A DNA stretch of 24,559 bases, taken from Chara braunii. Taxonomy: Eukaryota; Streptophyta; Charophyceae; Charales; Characeae. The translations under genes were made by a program, and so were the position numbers. The DNA lies in assembly GCA_003427395.1 (NCBI GenBank), contig BFEA01000476.1, positions 556,453 to 581,011 on the forward strand, given 5' to 3'. The notes beneath the pieces were generated by a model. The model saw only the letters and a program-made list of their open reading frames with translations. It was not told where the DNA came from and ran no database searches. This document shows, piece after piece, positions 1 to 9,471 of the stretch. How positions within the stretch are numbered: position 1 is the first letter of the stretch; every line of letters begins with the position of its first letter.

Positions 1-573
1 AGTTCGAACCACGCACATATCTGCAATCACATCAAAGATTCATCAAGAAGTCCACGCACTACACGGGGTCAACTTCAACCATTCCTAGCACTCATACCCC
101 TCGCTTTAGCCATACAAGCCTCACTCGTGCGACTCTTAAATAAATACTCAGTACTTTTGTTGGATGNCCATTCAATAAAGTCTGGGTAAAAACACAACAA
201 AACAATTNAAATCTCAAGGCTAAAGCCTTTAGGTTGAGTGGNAGGAGTGAATTGGAGTTGAATCGTAAACCGACGAATCGGCTACCGACCTGTTATCAGT
301 NATAACAGAAGATGATCCTCGTAGGACCAANCTGAATCGAGTCAAAATCCTGAATCGAAGTCCAATGAAAGTCTGTACNNTAAGANAGGTCAATNCCCAA
401 GCTAAATAATCAGNATATGGGGGACGAATCTCCATAGCACATTCTCACTNAAAGTTATCTGNNAACCAAGTCTAAGTCTACCTCTAAGCCAGTGTCCAAA
501 GCAAAGGTAGACTAACGGCAGGATCTCCCNTATTTAGGGTGGATCGCCCGAATCGCCACCAGTCAAAATATAA

Positions 574-945
574 TCTAACTTCTCTGAATTAAGAAAATTT
601 CGACAGCGCTTCCCGTANGAAAAGTGTCTTTTCAGAATTTATATCTGCCCAAATATGAAAACCAAAGAATGGTCTTTGACTTTCCAAAGTCCAATTTTGT
701 CTAACTCCCTGAATTAGCAAAAATTTGGGCAGCACTCCNTTTAGAAAAGNAGACTTTCCAGATTTTTACTAAGTCATATACGAACCTTAGACAAGTTGAA
801 CTTAAAAAAGTCAGAAGTTTGACTAACTCTTTGGATTTGCAGAAATTTCGGCAGCGCTTCCCGTAGNGAAAGTAGCTTACCAAGATTTATACAAAGCCAA
901 GTATAACAAAANATCTCACAAAATGCGAGAACTGATCTAAGTAAA
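574..945 (+). repeat. ~124 bp degenerate tandem repeats, left LTR
   Basis: Three units start with (T/A)CTAACT at 574, 700 and 822 and share a core like AAATTTCGGCAGCGCTTCCC followed by GTA-GAAAAGT, then TTCCAGATTTATA. A truncated fourth start (GCTAACTC) is at about 977. The units differ at many sites and the ends of the units are unrelated. Confidence 0.75.
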
Positions 946-1176
946 CAAAACTTAGCCCAGAAAATGCAGAAATTGAGCTAACTCCTATCGCTCTAGCACG
1001 TGGCGAGCCTCTAAAANGACTACATGTCAACTGAAACTCAGACCANNTAGTAACCTCACTCAGCCACATGCAGGCNAAACCACAAAGGTAAGTACTCTCA
1101 CCATCCCCAAGTCGGTTTAGCAAACAATAGTTCATAGTCTTTCAATTATTTAACCCTTTACTCCCGGCTTACATAG

Positions 1177-2015
1177 GGCATTGGGATTGGCCATTCACCT
1201 TAGAAACAATGTCAACCCTCTGCCTTAGTTATACACGAACAGGTTGGACAACTACTTTTCTCTTCATTGGGCACATGACTAGGCCATCCATCTTAGAAAC
1301 CATGCTTAGTCGCCCTGAACTGTTTAAATAGTCAAGTTATATATATCTTTCTGCACCTTAGTCTTCAAAAGGAGGGTGTAGGGCTGTGCCATTCATCTTA
1401 GAAACAATGCCCAGCCTGCCCAAGTTACCTTCAGTTATAACTCTTAGTTATACTCTCTTCGCTTGTGATAAGGTTATAGTCAGGCCATTCATCTTAGAAA
1501 CAATGCCTGACTAACCTTGTTCGTATATAAGTACATATATATACTACATTATAGAGAATCCTATTCTTTTATTCTCATTATGATCCTGAGGCCTCTGACT
1601 TAGACCATTCATCTTAGAAACAATGTCTAGTCCTCTGGCCCTGAATCCTCCCTCAGAATAAAAACAATCAAGGAGAGATGAGCCATTTATCTTAGAAACA
1701 ATGCTCAACTCTCCCTTTTTCAGCACACACAAAAAGCACAGTACTCAAGGTCTGACCTAGAGACTGTTCAGAAACCACCTAAGTAAAACAGCGGCTAAAC
1801 CATTCATCTTAGAAACAATGTCTGACCCTCAAAAGTCAAGCAAGCAATACCCCTCAGCAATAAGTAGCCAGGTCATTCATCTTAGAAACAATGTCTGGCA
1901 CGATTAAAGAAACACAGCAACCAAGCCATTCATCTTAGAAACAATGCTTGGTTCTTCATAAAACAGAACAAAACATAGCAGTCAGGCCATTCATCTTAGA
2001 AACGATGCCTGACCC
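1177..2015 (+). ncRNA. Array of ten covarying hairpins with conserved loop, left LTR
   Basis: The core CATTCATCTTAGAAACAATG occurs ten times, with cores (including the bulged base) starting at 1191, 1284, 1389, 1485, 1605, 1683, 1800, 1873, 1926 and 1987, and variable, unrelated spacers. CATT and AATG pair, leaving the 12-nt loop CATCTTAGAAAC. Outside the core the two arms differ from copy to copy but remain complementary, with one unpaired C (T in copy 8) always on the 5' side: for example TAGTCAGG/CCTGACTA (copy 4), AACCAAG/CTTGGTT (copy 9), GAGAG-TGAG/CTCA-CTCTC (copy 6). Copy 7 pairs poorly. I infer a selected RNA or DNA hairpin; the function is unknown and no family that I know matches. 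The ncRNA label rests on the covariation, not on evidence of transcription. Confidence 0.7.
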
Positions 2016-2446
2016 TGTAAGACCCATTCAATCGCAAGCAAAACTGCCTTCCTCCCAACCTTCCCCCTGATGCAACCCCTTGTGGCAATCTGTTTTCAGA
2101 CAAATAAGAAATTGGAACTGCCATTATACAAACATTCTTTTAGTTGGTCTGATTTGTGTCCTCAAGGTCAATCCAACAGTCAAAGTAAGTGTTGCATACA
2201 GCTCAATCATTCAACACACAGGGGGGTGTATAGATAGGGGTTACACTGAGTTTATAAGGGAAAGCAATGGTTACCTCTGAGTTCCCTGCCTCTAGAGCTC
2301 CTCCTGAGTTCCGGCAGAGCTCCCGCAATCGGTGGGTTGACTCCCCACAGAGCCTTGTCGCAGTCCTATGGGTTGCAATCCCGCCTGCCGCCTTCCTCTC
2401 AGATCAGGACCAGACTTAGAATAAGAAGGGTAGGTAGAGATAACTC

Positions 2447-2518
2447 TGAGACTCTCAGATACGAGAGGGTTGAGACTCTCAGATACGAGAGGGTTGAGAC
2501 TCTCAGATACGAGAGGGG
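2447..2518 (+). repeat. 3 x 24 bp tandem repeat, left LTR
   Basis: Three contiguous copies of TGAGACTCTCAGATACGAGA plus GGGT start at 2447, 2471 and 2495; the last ends GGGG. Because 24 is divisible by three it stays open in several frames on both strands and produces 8-residue repeats in overlapping frames, which I regard as incidental. Confidence 0.9.
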
Positions 2519-3966
2519 TGCACTCAGACTCGCAGGAGAGGGCCTTGTTGCCTTGATGCGCCTGAGGGCCCCGCAATGACGGCCAACTGATAGCTTGGTT
2601 AACGAATTTAGACTTGTCGACGTACCCCTTGACGACCTCCTGAGTCACAGCACCAACCCCCACCCTTCTTAAATCTTTGATAACTCTCCAATTCACGGTA
2701 ATAACCCCCCATTTCAATGCCAAACCACTCCCCCAAGCTTCAAGTTGTTCCCTCTACCGCAGCCCCGCCACTCCTGATGAAATGGTCGCTACGCCCTTTA
2801 TGACGGTTGTACTTGAGTGGGGTGGACACCCCCGTGTTTCTTCGTAAGCAAGCTCAGTGAGGATTTTGACAAGAGAAGGGGGTTGTCTGCTCGACAACCA
2901 AGCACACCAACGGGGCACCTCTGCAACCACTAGTAGTCAACACAAGTCTGCCTCATAGCCGTTCTTCCTCCGATCAACAGTATTCAAGCATAAAAACAGC
3001 ACCTTCACCCCGCTCATCCACCCATACGAGCCCCTTGCAATCACGGGTAGTGCCGGAGTTGTATCGTCAATCACCAAGCCCCTTTCCGGACAGTACTAGA
3101 CGTCCCGTAGCCAACACATACTTGGTCTTTCTCGTCTGCGACATCAGCCTGCTACTTCAGATATCGTGCGCTAACTAAGGACGCCGCAACAGCTACCAGC
3201 GAGCAGCCGCAGACTCTTATTCCTCTGACCCACAGAAATAGCAGGTACGTACTTCCCTTGCCTTGCGTTATCCCGTAGTCTCCCCTCCCTGCAGCACAGC
3301 CGGAGCGGTATGACCGGCGCTCTGCAACCTTTTTACTTCACCCTTCCTGTAACGGGCGGATGCTCCGACAACCACTCCCTGCATTAGTACGGACCAAGGA
3401 CCTGTCAGATACAAATGCCACCCCTCGTACGTGCGCACAGGAACGGAAGATTCCCTCCCCCAGAAGGGGCTCAGTATCGACGAACCGACCGACCGAACAT
3501 GGAAACGCGCTACCTTCCAGCCATGCGCACGGAAAGGTAAGGAGCAACCATTTCTACCGATAGGATGGCCAACGCACCGGCTAACAAGTAAGCCCCCTAC
3601 AGACAACTGCCCCACTCCGCCGCTGCATTGCACTGCTCCATCGGACGGGTAAGCAAACTTCGAACGACCAGGTGCGTACCCCTCCCTTCCTACTTTTCTA
3701 TGTTGCCTTGCCCCGACTCTTGTCCAACTTACTCTCTCTCTCTCTCCCTCACGGGGGTAAGGTCGCAATGAATCCGCTGTTAGAACGCGGAAGGATACAC
3801 TGCCCTACTGAATTTCATTAGAATAAGCAAAAATTATTATGAACCTACCCTGAAAACACGACCAAATACACTCAGTGCTTTGGTCGCTTCACCCCCGACG
3901 CAGTCTATTCATCAGTTAGCTCCTAGCTTACTAACCGAACACTCAAACTAACATTACCATCGTATT

Positions 3967-4580
3967 CGCCCTATGTCGAAACCCCCAAACAACCTCCTCT
4001 CCCGCCCGATCCCGTTGAAGAACGGGAAAGGTACCTACTTCTTACTCTCGTTCTTCTTCTTTCCGACACTCTCCTCCATATCTCAGTGCACCAACTCTTC
4101 TTACTAACTTTTTTCTGCACTCCCCCTTTCGTTTTTCTGACCCTGGCATCGTGATCGCCTCGTCTAAAAACCCCTATATCACGTCTTTCCCCACCTGATT
4201 TCATCAAGGAACGGGCGGGCTATACAATTTTCACCTTCGTCATATCCCCCTCCTTCTGCCATCTCCCGTGCTGTTTATTTCTCTTCCAACTCCGACCTTA
4301 CTAACTTCTTACTAATTCTCTCGTCGGATTCGGGTTCGCCCGATATTAAAACCCCCAAAACACTCCTTACCCCACCCGTTTTCACGCAAAAACGAGTGGG
4401 AACGACTTTCACCACCCTCGCTCCTCTTCCCTCCCCGCCATAGCTACGACAATGACTTTCCTTACTACCTCCCAATCTGCTAACCCTCTCACTAATCTGC
4501 CCTCATCAACCGACTCGCCCGGGGCCAAAACCCCGGGATCACTTCTTTCCCCGCTTGGTTCCGACGAGGATCGAGCGGGT
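3967..4580 (+). repeat. Four ~180 bp pyrimidine-rich units each with a hairpin, left LTR
   Basis: Each unit has AAA(A)CCCC, then a CACTTCTTTCCC-like stretch, then a hairpin; hairpins start at about 4001, 4190, 4371 and 4550 (spacing 189, 181, 179). The stems differ but pair: CCCGTT/AACGGG (unit 1), CCCACCTG/CGGGCGGG (unit 2), CCCACCCGTTTT/AAAACGAGTGGG (unit 3), CCCGCTTGGTTC/GGATCGAGCGGG with wobbles (unit 4). Between hairpins the plus strand is rich in C and T. Minus-strand frames here are side effects of the composition. Confidence 0.6.
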
Positions 4581-4626
4581 TAAGCTTTCCCCGCTGCGCC
4601 CGACTTCACCTCTCAGCCATCTCCTT

Positions 4627-5023
4627 CNTTGANCNCACNTANCCCGAGATNGCNCCCAGATCCACTTTTCCCTTNGCNTTCCCCAGGCCGGCACNGNGTG
4701 CAATAGCGCAGCTGGCCGGTCNNGGCCCTTCCTTCCNTTACACCACCNTGCACACCCCCGNCGCGATTCTGTGCTCGACTCTCGTCACCTCGTCCACCTT
4801 CNTTCCCTGNCGCNTGCCACTGCTGCACCACCTGCCCGTCAATCCCATCTCCTGCACTCCGTCCCACCTCTCTATGTGGCTNTGCGCTTTGCCCTGCCCC
4901 GCTGGTACTCNGCCCTCGCTACTGAATGCACCTNGCGCCACCCCTNCCCAGGTTCGGCCGCGCTGNNTGTTGCTCTGCNCNGCNGCCCGCCTCCCTGCNC
5001 GCTTCGGCCTTCGGGCATACNGC
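4627..5023. other. N-rich stretch of the left LTR
   Basis: Dozens of single Ns are scattered through GC-rich sequence. The same pattern recurs at 18538-18934 in the right LTR. Frames through it cannot be trusted. Confidence 0.9.
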
Positions 5024-5199
5024 AGAGCTCCTCACACGGGGCACTGAGCCAGCGCTTCCGCATGGCTTCCACAAGAACCAACGAAAAGCAGGGCGCCGCC
5101 CCTCAACTTGTACTTTTCAACCTCACGCGGGGCCGCTCCAATCTCCGCTGTATCATTCCAATTTCAACGGATGTCCCAAGGACCGGGCCGGGGTAATGC

Positions 5200-5285
5200 C
5201 CCGCGGCTCCCCCAGTTCCGCCATCTGGGTTCAGACCCAGGTCCGTACTTCAACAGTTCAATGGTGTGCCCACTGAGCTAGGCTC
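5200..5285 (-). other. tRNA-like (Pol III A/B box) motif in the LTR
   Basis: The minus strand has TAGCTCAGTGG (5270-5280), a good A-box, followed 43 bases downstream by GGTCTGAACCC (5227-5237), a B-box with about three mismatches. The spacing fits a tRNA or a tRNA-derived SINE head. A proper T-stem and anticodon arm cannot be folded by eye, so it is not called as a tRNA gene. The copy in the right LTR is at 19138-19191. The first LTR-LTR differences begin at this motif. Confidence 0.35.
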
Positions 5286-6284
5286 ATAGGTCCCGTACCG
5301 CCCGTGGCACCGCGTCCCAAGGCCAAGCGGGGCGCGGCTCTGGCGCAGCCACAAAAACAGTTTGTAATTGCTCTTCAGGCAATCCCACGAATGCAACACA
5401 CCCCGCACGACCCTACCGTCGTCTCGCGTCCCAGAATGGGACGCGACAAAAAAAAGGACCGAAACTAGTAAAGCAAAAGGAAAGTAAAGTAAAAATAAAA
5501 TGGAATAAAGGTAAGGCCGGGGCACCGCGTCGCTGCTGGCACCTCGCCAGTTCCACGGGCCGGGCGAGCCACCTCACCCACTGGCAAGAGCCTGAGGGGG
5601 ATAGCCCCGATGGGCCCTCGACCCCTCGGCTCTCTCCACGTTGCTCCGCTGCTCCGCTGCTCCCGCACCGTCGTATGGTGGCCTCGATCCCCGAACCTCT
5701 GCTACAACAATTCAACGCCATAACCTGTAGGGCTAAGCCCAAGCCAGAGACCAATATACGCCGAGTGCCATATAAGGCGGTGCGGCGCTGCGCTCAGGGC
5801 CAAGGAAATTGACTTGAGCCTCATCTCCGCCTACAACCGTGCGCGCGGCCGCCCAGCGTCTGGACCGACTTACCAAAGTTGTACCACAACCGCCACTCAC
5901 GCTCCTCCGCGTGCCGAGACCTACCACAGTCACACTGTCGCCGTCATCGCCGTCGTCCTCGCACGGGCGCTCACCTCGGTCAACGCGCCAATCAAAGGGA
6001 AATATCCCTAGCTCCTGCTTAATCAAAAATAAATAAGTATTAATAATATTATTAAACAAAACGACCGGCGTCCGTGCCGACTTTATGATCAACAACAGAA
6101 AAGAATCACGCGCACCTCAAATCTGCGCGCCCACGCACGTCTCTATTATAGTCAACCATCCAGTCAACGTAAGTCACAGACTCAGCCGCGCCTAGCGTGG
6201 TATACTTAAACTTTAAACCAAAACTATTTTCTGTCACTTGCAAAAACCAGGGCGGATACCCTTGTAAGGGTATTCGCACCGACA

Positions 6285-7140
6285 ACTTACCGGATCATAT
6301 TAAGCGACGTCCCCGTCGGTTCGAAAATCCAAAAAGCTACCAGACTACCGAAGATGCTGACGAAAAGGGAACCAATCCGATTAGCCGACAACACAGGGTA
6401 GAGGCCTCCATCAAACCATGCCTCCACAACTATATGCTGCCAGGTTTCTAACCCGGGTTCTCACCGCCCCGACATTAGGACGCTGATAGCATAAGTTTCA
6501 AAGACCTTCCCAATCATCCTCTCCCCGGTCCTAGACAACCTTCGGCTTCTCGTTGGGTGTCCCTAGTCCTGGCCAAAATTAGGGACGCGGGCCTTAACCG
6601 AGACCTTTGAAGGCACTCTCGCCTTCCTTCTTAGAGAATCTCTCGCAATCAAATACACATACGTATATTTGTATACTTAATATCCACTCAACTCTCTCTG
6701 CAGTCTAGTACGAAAAGGCTAGGTATCCATCTTGGCCCACCATAGCCTGGCTGATCGGACGAGGACTACGGCCCACCGCATTGTTATTTTAGCAGCAGTA
6801 CCCTCGTTGGTTACGCAACGATAGGCTTTCTCCTGATAAACATTCAGTCAGGATTTTCCAAAAATTCTCAACCTTTACTACCCCACGGAGTAATTTCCCT
6901 GGGGCGGGCAACTCCCCTTAAACTCTTATTCCGCGTTCCCGCAACCAGGTTGCGCCGGCTAGCAACCATCCACCGGGGTTACGCCTTAGAGGTGCTAATC
7001 TTTACGGCTTAGCTTGGTATTCCTCTACTGTGTCCCAGAACTAGCATTAGTGGTTAGACGAAGCGTCGCAAAACCAATCACGGGCCCACTGCGAGATTAC
7101 GCAGGGGTCTGAAGACATTTACCAGCTTTCCTACAAAAGG
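6285..7140. other. Non-coding, hairpin-rich interior segment next to the left LTR
   Basis: No long frame and no pol remnant is visible on the minus strand. Several perfect short inverted repeats follow one another: GTCCCTA/TAGGGAC (6559-6586), GAAGGC/GCCTTC (6609-6626), CGTTG/CAACG (6805-6820), TCCTGA/TCAGGA (6831-6853), CCCCA/TGGGG (6881-6904), GCAACC/GGTTGC (6941-6953), AGAGG/CCTCT (6988-7026). In places it looks rRNA-like, but I could not place it in any rRNA. The expected polypurine tract beside the LTR edge (6285 onward) is absent. Confidence 0.4.
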
Positions 7141-7141
7141 C

Positions 7142-8620
7142 ATGACATCCTTCACACAATCACAAACAAAATCACCGCTAGGTCCACAAGGTCGTGACCC
7201 CGGACTTGATCAGAGCCAGCAGCCACCCATCCTGAGAAGTCTCTCGCCCTGCACTCGTTTGCGACTTTTTCAAACATCTCAAGCAAACATGGTCCCTTTT
7301 CGACAGACTTTATCAACTCAAAGACTGCTTACCATGCCCATAAATCCATTAACCACCTTTCACACGAAGGAGGTCTCTCTCAATAGGTCTCCTAACCATC
7401 TCTCTCTTTTTAGGATGAGCTATCACATGACCCTTTTTAAATACCCCCCCCTTTTCGGAGACGAGTCTCTCAATAAACAACACTACCACCTTCCTCAATC
7501 TGAAGGGGTCTCAACCATAAAACAACTCAAACTGATGGGCCTGCTTATGGGCCCTCTCCAAAACTCAACCACGAACCAACTCAAACTGAGGGACCTGCTT
7601 ATGGGGCCCTTTTGCGACTTAACCATAAAACACGAGGCATGGTAAGTATTCAAGTATCAGAAACTCGTAAAATCCCTTAGGATTCTCACACTTCTGTCAC
7701 ACGACAACTGCACTGCCTCTCCTTATACTCGGCCCGTCCTGCCTGTAAGCAGACCGCACGAGTATACCGGAGAGTAGACAATTCACATCCATTCATTCTC
7801 ACAAAATCCACACAAAATCACCATTCATCAGGATAGAGTCCACACATGTGAGAGTAATTGTGATCGTCATATACAAAAGACGGTCTTGGATAAGGCCTCA
7901 ACTCAATATATACACAGGCGTACAATACCTCAACTCAAACGCAAGCCAAATGTTCTCGGGTTACATATATATACACTCGGAGTTAAACAATCTCAACTCA
8001 AATCGTCACTGGTATCACACAAGAGTAAATGCGGTCTCCCTGACCAGAGCTATAGCTAAAACATTTGCGATCAGGACATAGCCATACCCCTCAAGTCGGA
8101 GGGACCCAAGTAATTCAAGACATATCCAGATACCGCAGGATAGGTAAGACTAGAAGTCATTCATACACAAGTTTTACAACTGCCTTCCTAGGCTAAAGGG
8201 CCTACCTCCCACATGCTGAGGTTTCTTCCCGAACCTCTCCTACCTCTCACACCCATACGTCTATCTAGGCCTAGGCACGACGTAGGTCCCATATTTTCTT
8301 CTCTCGATCAATAGACCTGATGAGACGGATCCCTACTTCGTAATAATGCCCTCAGGGTCACTCCTTGCCCCGTCTACTTGAGGCATCCCAATAACATGAT
8401 GCGCGGCAGATCTAACCTTCTCCATCTATACAGTTGCTCTATCTGGGGCCCCTCCTGTCCACAACTCAAACCACCTTACCGGACCATTATTACGAAAACT
8501 TTTTTCCTCTGTACGCTGTGCCTACCTACAACAACTATACGATTGGGATTTCCCGCTTGCATCTACAGTCTATTCAAGTTTTCGGGCCCTTCGCACACAA
8601 ATGCTTCCTTTTCACGACTA
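7142..8620. other. Interior segment without a recognised gene
   Basis: A plus-strand frame of 167 residues at 7142-7645 is Ser-, Leu- and Pro-rich and partly built from a 54 bp tandem repeat; I do not regard it as a gene. From 7645 to 8380 the sequence is AT-rich with scattered copies of CTCAACTCAA and no useful frame. Plus-strand frames at 8378-9126 are antisense shadows of the Gag segment. No reverse transcriptase or integrase motif is visible on the minus strand, where pol would be expected. Confidence 0.5.
7523..7627 (+). repeat. 54 bp imperfect tandem duplication
   Basis: Two copies start at 7523 and 7577. Both contain CAACTCAAACTGA followed by GGCCTGCTTATGGG or GGACCTGCTTATGGG. The copies differ at several bases, so the duplication is not recent. 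Confidence 0.7.
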
Positions 8621-8623
8621 TAT

Positions 8624-9436
8624 TCATGGGGCCATGCTCGATGCTGCATCTCGCCGCAAAGTCTCCTTCCGTGTTCCCCCAGAGATGGTTGGGTCGATAC
8701 GCTCCCCCGTCGTGTCGAAAACATTTCCCTCAATGTCAGTCCTTATTAGACCGCTTGCCTCATCGGCCCTTCGCTCCCGACAAAACTTTATTATGTGCCC
8801 TTCCTTGGCACAATATTTGCACATGTCTCTTCCCCAACCCGCTTTCTTCCCTCCAAAGCCACCTCTGCCGCCGCTGCGTTCTTTGCTGCCACGCCCTCCG
8901 TTCCCACGGCCTCTTCCAGCCGCCTGCCTTTGACCTTCTTCGTTGGCCCTGCCGCCTTGCGACACTTGGTGCGACGGTAGTTGCAACGGCCCCCCGGGCT
9001 GGGCTTGGGCTACCAAAGGCCTGGGTACCCTCTCAAAATCGTTGTTGGTCGGGTGCTCCTCACCTAGCCAGTATTTACTCCTCATGTCATCGCAGAATTT
9101 CCCCCATGATGACCTTGCTTCTTTAACCAGCCCGTCAGCCTCACCTTCCAACCCTATATGGATAAACCTCATGATCTCCTCCAGCATTCGTTCTTCGCTC
9201 CACTTGTAGTGGGACGCTATCTGTCCAAACTTACCAAGAAATTCGGAGACATTATAGCCCCTGAAGAAGTCTACCCCAATCTCAGGCCCTATATCCACTT
9301 GCCCGTACGGCATCCACTGCCGATAAAGTGCCTGCTCGGCCGCCAAAGGCCCCTTTCTAGCAAATTTGCCCCCTATTTCTCGCAGGGTGACTACCTCTTG
9401 TCGAGAGCACTGCCCCTTTTCGGTACCCTGATCTCC
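8624..9436 (-). pseudogene. Gag fragment: second capsid-like domain, RG-rich nucleocapsid, CCHC knuckle
   Basis: The frame is open from just after a TAG at 9437-9439 to 8624, with 240 residues from a possible TTG at 9346. Counting from 9346, residues about 26-100 are capsid-like (DFFRGYNVSEFLGKFGQ, then FIHIGLEGEADGLVKEAR). Residues about 125-170 are rich in Arg, Gly and Gln, as expected of an RNA-binding nucleocapsid. A CCHC zinc knuckle, CKYCAKEGHIIKFC, follows at about 176-189 (8780-8821). A tail ending in TISGGTRKE continues past the knuckle. Such proteins form the retrotransposon particle and bind its RNA in the cytoplasm. Nothing resembling protease follows before the left LTR. The reading upstream of 9346 (Gln- and Lys-rich) suggests the frame once continued from the previous Gag segment. 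Confidence 0.8.
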
Positions 9437-9471
9437 CTAGGCAAGGTTCCTTGCCCCCCGCCGCGCCTCTG

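Larger units (their letters stand above)
1..6284 (-). repeat. 3' LTR, partial (missing ~1.47 kb at the window edge)
   Basis: It matches 13912-20195 at a constant offset of 13911 with no indel that I found. Positions 1 to about 5220 are identical to the other copy, including the positions of nearly all Ns; the last ~1.06 kb differs at about 47 sites by my hand count. In the N-masked part the second copy has a few extra Ns near 18986-19029 where this copy has called bases. ORFs of up to 166 residues occur on both strands but are low-complexity or shared by overlapping frames, and none resembles a known family. Confidence 0.85.

Noticed and set aside
1177-2015. CRISPR-like array (20 bp repeat with unique spacers)
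   Set aside because: Spacer lengths vary widely, the variable arms beside each core are self-complementary, and the context is a eukaryotic retrotransposon LTR.
2292-2723. 143-residue ORF with LVSESLNP repeats
   Set aside because: The peptide repeat is only the 24 bp DNA tandem repeat read in frame; the opposite strand is open as well.
3268-3768. 166-residue minus-strand ORF in the LTR
   Set aside because: No recognisable motif, overlapping open frames on both strands, and GC-rich composition that favours chance frames.
5733-6095. 120-residue minus-strand ORF conserved in both LTRs (also 19644-20009)
   Set aside because: The two copies differ by many amino-acid-changing substitutions with no sign of constraint, and overlapping frames are equally open.
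6700-7140. Group I intron or large-subunit rRNA fragment
   Set aside because: A few phrases look familiar, but the conserved intron core elements and rRNA helices could not be placed in order.
8434-9126. 230-residue plus-strand ORF
   Set aside because: It is antisense to the Gag segment with capsid-like domain and zinc knuckle, which has clear motif support on the minus strand.
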